A stretch of 53,471 bases of DNA from M3007 sp031398055. Its GTDB lineage: Bacteria; Bacteroidota; Bacteroidia; Chitinophagales; Saprospiraceae. How positions within the stretch are numbered: the stretch's first letter is position 1; every line of letters begins with the position of its first letter. The notes under the pieces were generated by a model. The model was given only the letters and a program-made list of their open reading frames with translations. It searched no databases and had not been told where the DNA came from. Below are positions 19,001 to 25,760 of the stretch, piece by piece. The position numbers and the translations under genes were made by a program. The stretch spans positions 1 to 53,471 of the forward strand of contig JANNMS010000173.1 of the NCBI GenBank assembly GCA_031398055.1, written 5' to 3'.

Positions 19001-20791
19001 GAGCGACTGCGGCACTTGCGGCCCATCCAAAAAACGTTTTTGGCCCTTGCCCGCGTCGTCGTAAAAAATGTCAAAACGGAATTCCTGCGGGTCGAGATTG
19101 GCCGTGCCGATGGCGTAAACGTTTTTCATCATCAAATCCCAAATCGGCAAAGTGACGTTGGCCGTCGTGCTTTTCAGCATTTTCACGAACAGTACATTTT
19201 GGTTCAACGTGTCTCCATTTTGAAAATCGGAGGTGAATTCGCCGATTTTGTACGGCCTGCCATTGTACATATATTCGAGCGCGACGCCCACGATTTGGTC
19301 GGTTTGGACGTTCAAATTGATGGAAACAAAGCCCAATTGGTCGTGAAACGAGTACTCCGAGGGCGAAAGCAAGCGGCAACGTTGTTTTTCAAAATCCCGA
19401 ATTTGTTTGATGCCGGGAAATGTTTGCTGCAATTCTGCCACCACCCTGTCCGAATACCGCAACGTGGAATCCTTCGCAAGCGTCGAGGCGATGTCGCCGT
19501 ACAAAGTATTTGCGCCATTTGAAGGCAGCGGATTTCCGGCCTCGTCCTTTGGCCCCGCCGGATTTGGGTCAAAAATATCGGGTTCCATGCCTGGACGCGG
19601 CGCTGGCACCGGCTCGGCCAAATCAGCCAAAGCCACGATGTCGCGGGTGTTTTCGGTGCGGTTCTGGTCGTTGGTTATCCAAACTTCCATCCGGCTGATC
19701 CGAAATTGGGTCAGCGGAACGGGCAAACACCGCAGCGATTTTTCAAAAGTGTTGCGGTTGTACTGAGAAATGAAAAAGTGGCGGTTTTCGTCGTAATCAT
19801 CAATCGGCACCTCAAATTTTTGGACTTGCGCCCCGCCCTGCACCGTCAAATTATTTTGTTTCGAACGTTGCTGTGCGGCGACCGTCGTCAATTTTAAATG
19901 CCCAAATTTGAACTCCGTTTTTATTCCAAAAAGATTTTGTGCCCCTTTTATCAATTGCGAGCGCAGCGGCATCGAGACATTTCCGGCCTCGATATTTTGC
20001 AAAATTTCGTCCTCGGAAAAGTTTTTGGTGTCGTAGTTCAATTTCATCTGGTTGTCGAAATCGAACGTGGCTTGGGTGTTGTAATTAAAATTGAGGTTCA
20101 ATTTTTCACCGATTTTGCCCTGCGCGCCCATGTTGATGTCCATGTCAAAATCAAATTGGGTGTTGCGCTGCTGGCGTTTTGTCAAAATCGGGTTTTGGAT
20201 ATTTTGGTAGTTCAATCCAAAAGTCAAATTGATGTTGCCCTGCGGTTTGATATCCACTTTGTCCGAGCCGAAAATGCGGTCAACCAGCGAAGTTTTGAGG
20301 TCAAATTTGGCGACCGGGTCACCGATTCCGGGCAGTCCATTTTTCTTCCCGCCCGCGCTGACGCCTTGCAAGCGGTCGAAATATTCGTCGCGCTGCTTTT
20401 TTTCTTTCCATTTTGCATATTCATCGAAAGTCATGTAGGTCGGCGGGCGGTAATCATTTTCGCCGATTTTTTCGGTGATGATATATTGGCCGGTCACGGG
20501 GTCGTAGTCCACGTTTTGGTCAACCACTGCGGGGTCGTTCAAATCAATCGGATTTGGGTTGCCGTTCAAAAAATCGTCGTACCGTTCTTCCAGCGGTTCG
20601 AACGTGTCGCGGTCGGCGACGACGGGCGCAAGTCGTTTATTTTCAACGACTTCGGCGGCGCGAGATGTTTCTTTTTCAGGAAAAGAAACGGTAAAAAATT
20701 GTTCCCGTGCGCGTTCCGGAAAGTTAAAAGCATACAAAAAAACCAAGCCCAGCGTGGCAACGGCCGGTAAAAAAGCATTTCTCTTTTTCAT
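13055..20791 (-). CDS. sprA: SprA (Sov), outer-membrane translocon of the type IX secretion system
   Basis: A 2578-residue beta-barrel protein. In T9SS bacteria SprA is the giant outer-membrane pore through which cargo with C-terminal type A or B signals leaves the cell. The chosen start, MKKRNAFLPAVATLGLVFLY at 20791, gives a signal sequence; the longer frame adds 25 residues of leader. Family stretches include GNINLTFGLNYQNI near the N-terminus and LNLNFNYNTQATFDFDNQMKLNYD shortly after, long barrel regions, and a C-terminal beta strand ending FSLN. Two low-complexity insertions stand out: residues about 1965-2095 (Lys, Gly, Asp, Pro rich) and about 2450-2490 (KKKKKKTKE). The gene is monocistronic with a clean terminator. 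Its cargo is encoded nearby: the proteins at 21087, 34744, 45205 and 47193 carry T9SS-type C-termini. Confidence 0.96.
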   Translation of the reverse strand: MKKRNAFLPAVATLGLVFLYAFNFPERAREQFFTVSFPEKETSRAAEVVENKRLAPVVADRDTFEPLEERYDDFLNGNPNPIDLNDPAVVDQNVDYDPVTGQYIITEKIGENDYRPPTYMTFDEYAKWKEKKQRDEYFDRLQGVSAGGKKNGLPGIGDPVAKFDLKTSLVDRIFGSDKVDIKPQGNINLTFGLNYQNIQNPILTKRQQRNTQFDFDMDINMGAQGKIGEKLNLNFNYNTQATFDFDNQMKLNYDTKNFSEDEILQNIEAGNVSMPLRSQLIKGAQNLFGIKTEFKFGHLKLTTVAAQQRSKQNNLTVQGGAQVQKFEVPIDDYDENRHFFISQYNRNTFEKSLRCLPVPLTQFRISRMEVWITNDQNRTENTRDIVALADLAEPVPAPRPGMEPDIFDPNPAGPKDEAGNPLPSNGANTLYGDIASTLAKDSTLRYSDRVVAELQQTFPGIKQIRDFEKQRCRLLSPSEYSFHDQLGFVSINLNVQTDQIVGVALEYMYNGRPYKIGEFTSDFQNGDTLNQNVLFVKMLKSTTANVTLPIWDLMMKNVYAIGTANLDPQEFRFDIFYDDAGKGQKRFLDGPQVPQSLNSVPFLQVFRLDTLNLQQDPGPDGVFDFVPGLTINLRSGRVMFPVLEPFGSFLKNKLEDAGADSVFITKIAYPQLYDSTLFRAREYQHLNRFVLKGQYKSATNAEISLGTFNLPQGSVRVSGGGRQLIEGQHYEVDYNIGKVRILDDAILQSGQNVNVSFEDNALFGFQNRTMLGVRADYDFGKDIKVGATFMNLFERPLTQKVNFGDDPINNKMYGLDFSISKDAPWLTKAVDKLPFYSTKEPSTIAVQAEGAFLDPGHAKAINQGDGKGGIVYIDDFEGSTSGIPLTTPANGWVLASTPSVDPIGWLNYPESELTDNLAINANRARLSWYIADPSARDGVDGDNPYTRLIQYQDLFPNRQLTPLEQSNLRPLDVTIFPRDRGPYNYELPRNNGTEGYPGISAGLTSEGELADPASRWAGFMRGLNTNDFEAANIEFVEFWMLNPYMEKGDGTPASEPGEMYIDLGSINEDVMRDGRQFFENALPTNNMTAVAQTAWGRVPVQPPVVIAFDNDPDKRAQQDVGFDGYDDAGERTFFADYLSKINAGQISPAVRDEINADPSNDNFTYYLDNKFDGANAGLIERYRHFNAQEGNSRSNQSAGTNFVSSATNLPDIEDLNRDNSLNESESFFRYRIPMAKLNDSLDISDPTLAELITDRQEYTKNGVKYIWYRFKVPLDNKKVRQSVGGIQDFRSIRFVRTVFKGFTERTTFRFATFELGRNQWRRFTQPLGTAEIGGCDFTTASSGAAFDVNSVSIEENSARLPFNYTIPNGVQREQSVGAFPDVLQNEQALSMEICDLGYCDGRGIFKTLNMDLRQFKRLKMFVHAETLDPTTPIQDKDLNVFIRIGSDFYRNYYEYEIPLRPSIADNLKGYTADSREYKDEVWPAQNAFDFPLELFTDVKTDRNANFPTWNFETAFTRSDPDKPANKVKVVGNPNLGYVKGIMVGVRNVDSSDVTNPKCVEVWINELRLNDFNERAGYAGLARADMKLADLGNVAFSSGYTSSGWRGIEEKLVAAKLEEVVQYDVSTNLELHKFLPEKSGLKIPFYWQRSEIIRKPEFDPYDLDIKLKDKLRTTADNGARDSIRRAAEDVTINRGFNFTNVRKEKTGKGKPWPWSISNFSLTYAFNNQIKRNPFVVRDDLKQYKGALDYQYSTGLKPIMPFKKLVKKDKYLKFLSEFNFNPIPNTYGFSSSMERIFQSTTWRFVDDPDNNPSRNTYYNKRFTWDRDYDLGWEISKGIKFNYDALARSIIDEPAEVINGQRISSQFRNDSIKTNLRNLGRPKSYNHNVGLNWTLPLKSIPFMDFVTLKASYTGGYTWTAASLKLQYLQPPGSDIQNRHIGNVIQNTSTRQINGDLNFETLYNKSKYLSKINKPAKPGSKDKKSKNKSGDDAVPGSDSPDGSDPRIPGGRGGDDKTADDSGGKTDPAAPDRRANPKEKDDKTASPDDRSAGRPGRVGRVDPKNKEAATADGSAGKDAKGKGAAGKKDAPREPSTAERIALRPLMLLRKARFTYSENFGTVVPGFLPEPTLMGLSEGFQSPGWGFATGFQPDFQSRSNFLTQLVDEKRFSKTSELNQEVTQTHTRNFDAGVTLEPFKDFRIELSANQQFTDNNSRLFKYFQDSARFESRGERVMGSFTTSFFSMNTLFGNDINGLFQQYENNRVVISNRLGVDAGNTAPHQHDGANYKYGYGKIQQEVLIPAFLSAYTKHDAASQELNIFNTRPAVNWKLNYNGLSKVGNLSKVFSSVTISHGYKNTLQVNSYNTDIFYEPAKPFTVDTLNFNYIARYEIPQIVINEQFAPLLGIDVKLKNEMSFKLDLKKSRMLAMSFVDYQLAETNSTGYTFGFGYRLKNVNIPFLTGKKGKGTKATSKKKKKKTKENIGNIIRGDDPKGKAQQGNDMNFKFDFDFRDDITINHRLDQADEAVPTRGARSITIQPSVDYAINKKLKLRLFVDYRKTTPKTSASFPITTVNGGVTVQFSLN

Positions 20792-21086
20792 GTGTCTCAA
20801 AAAAAGTAGGTAGTTGAATTTGCGATTTTGGATGTACGATTTACGATTTTTGGGAATCGCGGGCATCCAAAATGATTAAAAAAAGGTTGGGAAATGATGG
20901 TGAAAATGTCGGGTGGGTTGCCTGCTGGTACTTCCACGTTTACGAAACTTTTAAAAGTTTCGTAAACGTGGGCACACCGCCCGACACATTTTTAAGCCCT
21001 AAAAACTCCATCGAAGCGGCGTTTTAACTGTATTTTTCGTTCCGAAATAGACAAAATTCACTTTCCACTCAAATAACTTTTCGACC
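20792..21086. other. divergent intergenic region between sprA and a T9SS cargo gene
   Basis: No gene was found in these 295 bp. The sprA-proximal part (20818-20870) is phrase-like: TGCGATTTTGGATGTACGATTTACGATTTTTGGGAATCG repeats the words ACGATTT and CGATTTT. The middle holds a 38-bp perfect palindrome inside a larger inverted repeat, listed separately. Promoters for both divergent genes should lie here, but no clear TTG-N19-TAnnTTTG match was seen. Confidence 0.6.
20934..20971. repeat. 38-bp perfect palindrome within a longer inverted repeat
   Basis: The half-site CCACGTTTACGAAACTTTT is followed directly by its exact reverse complement. Outside it, 20903-20922 (AAATGTCGGGTGGGTTGCC) matches the complement of 20971-20995 (GGCACACCGCCCGACACATT) with a few differences. 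The left side has an extra stretch, TGCTGGTACTT. The whole unit, about 20903-20995, looks like a small palindromic repeat element rather than an operator. Confidence 0.85.
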
Positions 21087-23219
21087 ATGCAAAAAATCTT
21101 CCTTGCCATTTTCTGTTTGTTTTCCAGTTTTTTCACCCCCGTTTTTGGCCAATTTCGTTGGCAAAACCCCGCGCCGCAGGGCAATGATTTGTTCGCCGTT
21201 TTTGCCCCGACTGCCGAAACTTGTTGGATGGCCGGAGAACATGGCACCTTGCTTTTTTGGGAAAATGGCCATCTCGAACCGGTGGCCTCGAACACCTCCG
21301 AAACCATTTCTGACCTCTGGTTTTCTGACCCCGAACATGGCTGGGCTGCGGGGCAAAATGGCACGTTGCTTCGTTTTGAAAACGGAAAATGGCAAAATTG
21401 GCCATCCGGAACAGACAAAAATTTGAACGATTTGTGGTTCAACAACCCTGCGGATGGCTGGGCGGTGGGCGACGGCGGGACGGTTTTACATTTCGACGGG
21501 CAAGCATGGAACATCCAAAACGCATTGACCAGCGACCTGACTTCGGTGGTTTTTTCGGAAAATGGTACGGGTTGGATTTCGGGTTTCAATAGCCAAATTT
21601 ACCGTTTGGAAGGCAACGAATGGAAGTTTCAAATCAAATTATCGAACAAAGCGCACAGTTGCAAATTCGATTTTTGGGGAGAGCCAAAAGACACCAATCT
21701 CCTTTTTTTGGGCGCAATTCCTGACCTTGGCCTGCTTTACGATAACCCTTTTGCTAGCCGATTTGATGGAACAAAATGGAAAGGTTTTCAGCCGGGTTAC
21801 AGCCAGTTTTTGTACGATGTTGAGATGAAATCTGATGGTTCGGTATTTGCCGGAAGTTCCAGCGGATTGATTGAACGCGCTGGAAATCAATGGGATACGA
21901 TTGTGCCGCTCGTGAATTGGGAGCGTTCACTTCGCAAAATTCATATTTTGGACGATGGAAATATTTGGGCAGTCGGGACAAACGGAACGACCCTGCATTT
22001 TCAAAATGGAAATTGGGAAACCCTCAGCCGAGGAAATACCCAAAGTTTTAGATTTGGTCCCGAAATTTTTTCCCCACAAAACGGCTGGACGGCCAGTTAT
22101 GATAAACTGCTCCAATTTGAAGACGGTTTTTGGCAAGAAAAACTGAAATTTCCGTACTCGCTCCGCACTTTTGATTTTGCGGATTCCTCAAATGCGGTGT
22201 TTTGTTTGTTCGTGCCGTTTGCAGATTCTACCAATATTTATCGTTTCAAAAACGGGAAACTCACCCCCGATTGGACTGCCCCCAATTTCAGCCCGGCCCG
22301 GGTTTTTCAGTTTAACGACTCGGCCATTTTTCTCGTCCACCTGATCCAAACTTACCATTTTGATGGCAAAAATTGGAATTTGGAACACTTCGCCACCCGG
22401 GATTCAGCATATTTTCAGGCAATTGATTTTTTGAACGACTCTGTTGGCTTTGCCGTCGCGCCGTTCGAGGAGACTTCTGGACAATTTCCCAACAATCTTT
22501 ACTCGGTCATTTGGCGGCGCACGTTCCCCGGAAATTGGGAAAAAATCGGCGACCAGTTCCGCCCGGGTTTCACTTCGGTTGATGTTTTGGACGAAAACGA
22601 GGTCTGGTTTGGTGGCGGGTTCCCAGCCTGCAACTCTTGGTTTGGCGGCATCGACACCATCCGAAGTTTTATTTATCGGATGAAAAACGGCATTTTGGAA
22701 AAGCAATTTGAAACCACCGGCCACCACGCATTTAGTTTTTTAAAAATAATTGACCCAGAAAATGGCTACGCTGTCACCTGCGACGGCCTCGTTTACGAGA
22801 TGAAAAACCAAGTTTGGAAAAAACTGGAACTGCCAACTTACCACGCCATCCACTCGGTTGCGGCTTTGGATACTGCCCAAGTTTGGTTTTTCGGCGACGG
22901 CGGCCTGATTCTGAAAAAAGGGGACAATGGCACTTTTTTGCCCGCGCCGATTGTCCCTGAAAAACTGATTTCCTTAAAAATTTTTCCCAATCCAACTGCT
23001 GGTGGATTTGAAATTGAATTTCCACAAGCCCTTGAAAATCACGGAGTTTGTTTTGTTTTTGATGACACCGGCAGACTCTGCCGCAAATTTGCTGTACCCA
23101 GAAATTCATCGCGGTTGGTCGTCTCCGATTGGCAAAATTTTTCCTCTGGAAATTACAACGTGCTGCTGCGGGATGGCGAAAAAGCCTTTTTGGGGAAGAT
23201 TGTTTTTTTGAAAAAATAA
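21087..23219 (+). CDS. secreted beta-propeller protein with T9SS type A sorting domain
   Basis: A 710-residue exported protein. After the signal peptide MQKIFLAIFCLFSSFFTPVFG the sequence is built from repeats such as GWAAGQNGTLLRFENGKWQN, GWAVGDGGTVLHFDGQAWN and IWAVGTNGTTLHFQNGNWE. These belong to the YCF48/BNR-like beta-propeller type. The last 80 residues (LKIFPNPTAGGFEIEF to GKIVFLKK) are a type A T9SS sorting domain, so the protein should leave through SprA and be surface-bound or released. The ligand is unknown. It is transcribed divergently from sprA. Confidence 0.85.
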   Translation: MQKIFLAIFCLFSSFFTPVFGQFRWQNPAPQGNDLFAVFAPTAETCWMAGEHGTLLFWENGHLEPVASNTSETISDLWFSDPEHGWAAGQNGTLLRFENGKWQNWPSGTDKNLNDLWFNNPADGWAVGDGGTVLHFDGQAWNIQNALTSDLTSVVFSENGTGWISGFNSQIYRLEGNEWKFQIKLSNKAHSCKFDFWGEPKDTNLLFLGAIPDLGLLYDNPFASRFDGTKWKGFQPGYSQFLYDVEMKSDGSVFAGSSSGLIERAGNQWDTIVPLVNWERSLRKIHILDDGNIWAVGTNGTTLHFQNGNWETLSRGNTQSFRFGPEIFSPQNGWTASYDKLLQFEDGFWQEKLKFPYSLRTFDFADSSNAVFCLFVPFADSTNIYRFKNGKLTPDWTAPNFSPARVFQFNDSAIFLVHLIQTYHFDGKNWNLEHFATRDSAYFQAIDFLNDSVGFAVAPFEETSGQFPNNLYSVIWRRTFPGNWEKIGDQFRPGFTSVDVLDENEVWFGGGFPACNSWFGGIDTIRSFIYRMKNGILEKQFETTGHHAFSFLKIIDPENGYAVTCDGLVYEMKNQVWKKLELPTYHAIHSVAALDTAQVWFFGDGGLILKKGDNGTFLPAPIVPEKLISLKIFPNPTAGGFEIEFPQALENHGVCFVFDDTGRLCRKFAVPRNSSRLVVSDWQNFSSGNYNVLLRDGEKAFLGKIVFLKK

Positions 23220-23271
23220 GGTTGTCCCCCTCTCCGATGCCGTAAAAAAATGGGAAAATAAATTTACCCAC

Positions 23272-23279
23272 TACTTTTG
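23272..23279 (+). promoter_or_regulatory. Bacteroidota -7 box TACTTTTG, possible leaderless start
   Basis: TACTTTTG fits the TAnnTTTG -7 consensus and ends 4 bp before the ATG at 23284. Transcription would then begin at or next to the start codon. No good TTG -33 box is visible 19-21 bp upstream, so this is tentative. Confidence 0.4.
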
Positions 23280-23283
23280 CCGC

Positions 23284-24771
23284 ATGGCAAAAACCCAACA
23301 ACAACGCATCATTTTTGGCCTCAAACTCCGCCAACTCCGGCAGGAGCAAAACTGGAATTTCGATGAACTTGGCCGCCAAACGGGCATTTCCGTTTCGTAT
23401 TTGAACGAAATTGAAAAAGGGAAAAAATCGCCCGGCACCGAGAATTTGGAAAAATTGGCCACGGCTTTTTCGGTCAGCACCGCACATTTGGAATCGGATG
23501 TTTTGCCAAAATCGCTCGCCCCGCTCTCCGATTTGATGCAGTCCAATTTTTTGAACGAACTGCCGCTCGACCTTTTCGGAATTGACCTGCAACAAGTCGT
23601 GGAAATCATCGCCCGCGCACCCGACCGGGTCGCCGCATTTATTTCCGCGATGCTCGAAATTGCCCGAAATTATTCGTTGCGCGAGGAAAATTTTTACTTC
23701 GCCGCGCTCCGTGCCTACCAAGAATTGCGGATGAATTATTTTGAAGAAATAGAAACTGCGGCAGATGACTTCTTGAAAATCAATGGTTTAGATAAACCCG
23801 GCGTCGTTTCGGCGGAGGCCTTGACTCAAATTTTAAAAGAAAAATTCAACTACAAAATCGAGGAAAACGGGCTGTCGCGCTACCCAGAATTGCAAGCCGT
23901 CCGAGCTGTTTTTATCCCCCGCCGGCGTCGGCTTTTGTTGAACGGACGGCTCAACGAACGGCAGCGCACTTTTCAATTGGCGAAAGAATTGGGTTTCGCG
24001 GTTTTGAATTTGAAAGACCGCCCGAGCGCATCCAACCAGTTCAAAATCAACAATTTCGAGGAAGTTTTGAACAATTACAAAGCCGCGTATTTTGCCGTTT
24101 CGGTTTTGGTGAACCGCCAGAATTTTGTGGAAGACCTGCGCCAGTTTTTTGCCCGCCCGACTTTTCAGCCCCATTTTTTGACCAATTTGATGGCAAAATA
24201 CCAGGCCAGCCCGGAGATTGTTTTTCAACGGTTCAATGTCTTGAGCCGCGAGTTCAATTTGCACAAGGTTTTTTTCCTGCGTTTTATCCACCACCTCGAC
24301 ACGAATTCTTTTGAAATTGACAAAGAATTACATCTAAATCGCCGCCACGAACCGCACGCCTCCGGGTTGAACGAACATTATTGTCGTCGCTGGATTTCGC
24401 TGAGTTTGCTGAAAGATTTGCAAAAAACGCAGCAAATCACCGGCTCTTCCGGCCAAATGTTGATGGGTCTGCAACGCGAACTTTACAAAAATTCGGGCGA
24501 GGAATACCTCGTTTTTGCCATCGCCAAGCCCGGTTACCCGACCGTCGGTCGAAATGTGGGCATCGCGCTCGGCATCCAATTGGACGAAGAATCGCGGCGG
24601 ATCATCCGGTTTGCCGACGACCCGACCATTCAAAAACAGGTGGTCAACGTCACTTGCCAACGCTGCGACCTCGCCGGGTGCCTCGAACGAGCAGCGCAAC
24701 CGACCGTTTTGCAAAACCGAGAAGAAAGAAGGAAAATTCACGAGACGATTTCGCGGTTGACGGGGCGTTGA
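23284..24771 (+). CDS. XRE-family regulator of the ScfR (DUF2083) type
   Basis: A 495-residue DNA-binding regulator. Residues about 13-65 are a Cro/C1-type helix-turn-helix (LRQLRQEQNW to LEKLATAFSVS). The central part resembles the IrrE/ImmA zincin fold, but the expected HExxH reads KELGF (in TFQLAKELGFAV), so the metal site is lost. The C-terminal domain has the family signature VTCQRCDLAGCLERAAQPT, three cysteines in the CxxC..C arrangement of short-chain fatty acyl-CoA regulators. Such proteins sense acyl-CoA and control central carbon genes; that role here is inference. A methylmalonyl-CoA mutase subunit occurs 28 kb away, but no operator link was seen. Confidence 0.85.
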   Translation: MAKTQQQRIIFGLKLRQLRQEQNWNFDELGRQTGISVSYLNEIEKGKKSPGTENLEKLATAFSVSTAHLESDVLPKSLAPLSDLMQSNFLNELPLDLFGIDLQQVVEIIARAPDRVAAFISAMLEIARNYSLREENFYFAALRAYQELRMNYFEEIETAADDFLKINGLDKPGVVSAEALTQILKEKFNYKIEENGLSRYPELQAVRAVFIPRRRRLLLNGRLNERQRTFQLAKELGFAVLNLKDRPSASNQFKINNFEEVLNNYKAAYFAVSVLVNRQNFVEDLRQFFARPTFQPHFLTNLMAKYQASPEIVFQRFNVLSREFNLHKVFFLRFIHHLDTNSFEIDKELHLNRRHEPHASGLNEHYCRRWISLSLLKDLQKTQQITGSSGQMLMGLQRELYKNSGEEYLVFAIAKPGYPTVGRNVGIALGIQLDEESRRIIRFADDPTIQKQVVNVTCQRCDLAGCLERAAQPTVLQNREERRKIHETISRLTGR

Positions 24772-25202
24772 TTTGGTAAATAGTTTTTGGCTTGCAACGT
24801 TTTGGGATTTTTCAGAGCAGAAAATCTTAACGTTTAGAAAAAACAAGTGTCAGTTTTTCGTCAAACAATGCTTCAAAATCACCTCAAAATTGGACAGCGT
24901 TTTGAAAAATAACAACAAATTTCTCTTTCCGCGAAAAAAAATTTGGGCAATACCATTCTTAATCATATACATTTGCAGCGTTCATTGAGTATTTCGCAGT
25001 CGAGCGACCATTTTTTCGGCTGGTGATTTGTCCACAATTTTGGCAGATAGATAGTTTTTCGATTCTCTTTTCTTTCCAATTGCTCACACAAGTCCGCCTG
25101 TCTCTGCCACATTCTCCTTCCCGGTTTATTGGTATCAATGTTTTTGCCCCGACCAGAATGCTCGCATTCATTTCATTTTTTTACACTCTTATTTTTTTTG
25201 CG
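24772..25202 (+). other. 431-bp gene-free region, mainly the long 5' leader of the RRM gene
   Basis: No coding sequence is convincing here. A promoter-like pair sits at 24943-24975, which would give a leader of about 220 nt before the RRM start at 25203. The leader contains AGTATTTCGCAGTCGAGCGACC and several pyrimidine-rich runs, and could fold. Long leaders on RRM and cold-shock genes often respond to temperature; this is inference. Confidence 0.5.
24943..24975 (+). promoter_or_regulatory. putative Bacteroidota sigma-A type promoter for the RRM gene
   Basis: TTG at 24943-24945 and TACATTTG at 24968-24975 fit the TTG / TAnnTTTG pattern. The spacer of 22 bp is slightly longer than usual. It is the best match in the 431-bp gap. 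Confidence 0.45.
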
Positions 25203-25652
25203 ATGAACATTTTCGTAGCAAAACTGAACTTCGACACGCAGGAAGCAGACTTGCGTGCTGCTTTTGAAGAATTTGGAGAAGTTACTTCTTGCTCCATCGT
25301 CAATGACAAAATGACCGGTCGCTCCAAAGGCTTCGGCTTCGTTGAAATGTCCGACGACTCTGCTGCACAAAATGCCATCAATGCCCTTGACGGCACTGAT
25401 CTCGACGGTCGCACGATCGTTGTGAAAGTGGCTGAACCACGCGAAAACCGCCCCTCCGGTGGCGGTGGCCGTGGCGGATTCGGCGGCGGTGGTGGTGGTG
25501 GTAGCCGTGGCGGCTATGGCGGCGGCGGTGGTGGCGGTAGCCGTGGTGGCTACGGCGGCGGCGGCGGCGGTGATCGTCGCGGCGGCGGCGGTGGCTACGG
25601 TGGTGGCCGCGATGCCGGTAGCGGCGGCGGCGGCGGACGTGACCGTTGGTAA
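25203..25652 (+). CDS. glycine-rich RRM RNA-binding protein
   Basis: A 149-residue RNA-binding protein. Residues 1-78 are one RNA recognition motif, with RNP2 IFVAKL (3-8) and RNP1 KGFGFVEM (42-49); the aromatic residues that stack on RNA are present. Residues from about 85 are almost pure Gly with Arg, Tyr and Ser (repeats of GGSRGGYGGG), ending GRDRW, like plant and cyanobacterial glycine-rich proteins induced by cold. The start MNIFVAK at 25203 was chosen because the RRM fold begins right there; the frame is open further upstream without family similarity. A good terminator follows. The function is probably RNA chaperoning. Confidence 0.93.
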   Translation: MNIFVAKLNFDTQEADLRAAFEEFGEVTSCSIVNDKMTGRSKGFGFVEMSDDSAAQNAINALDGTDLDGRTIVVKVAEPRENRPSGGGGRGGFGGGGGGGSRGGYGGGGGGGSRGGYGGGGGGDRRGGGGGYGGGRDAGSGGGGGRDRW

Positions 25653-25665
25653 AATACGTTTTCAG

Positions 25666-25705
25666 TTGAAAAAAATCCCGGCAGGTGTAACCTCGCTGGG
25701 ATTTT
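25666..25705 (+). terminator. intrinsic terminator of the RRM gene
   Basis: AAAAAAATCCC (25666-25676) pairs with GGGATTTTTTT (25695-25705), around a GC-containing loop. It works on the plus strand and, with its A-run, also faces the convergent penicillin acylase gene. Confidence 0.85.
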
Positions 25706-25760
25706 TTTATGCCCAATCCAGACTTTGGAAATTTGAAAAATATCCAAACTCTCGCTTTGC

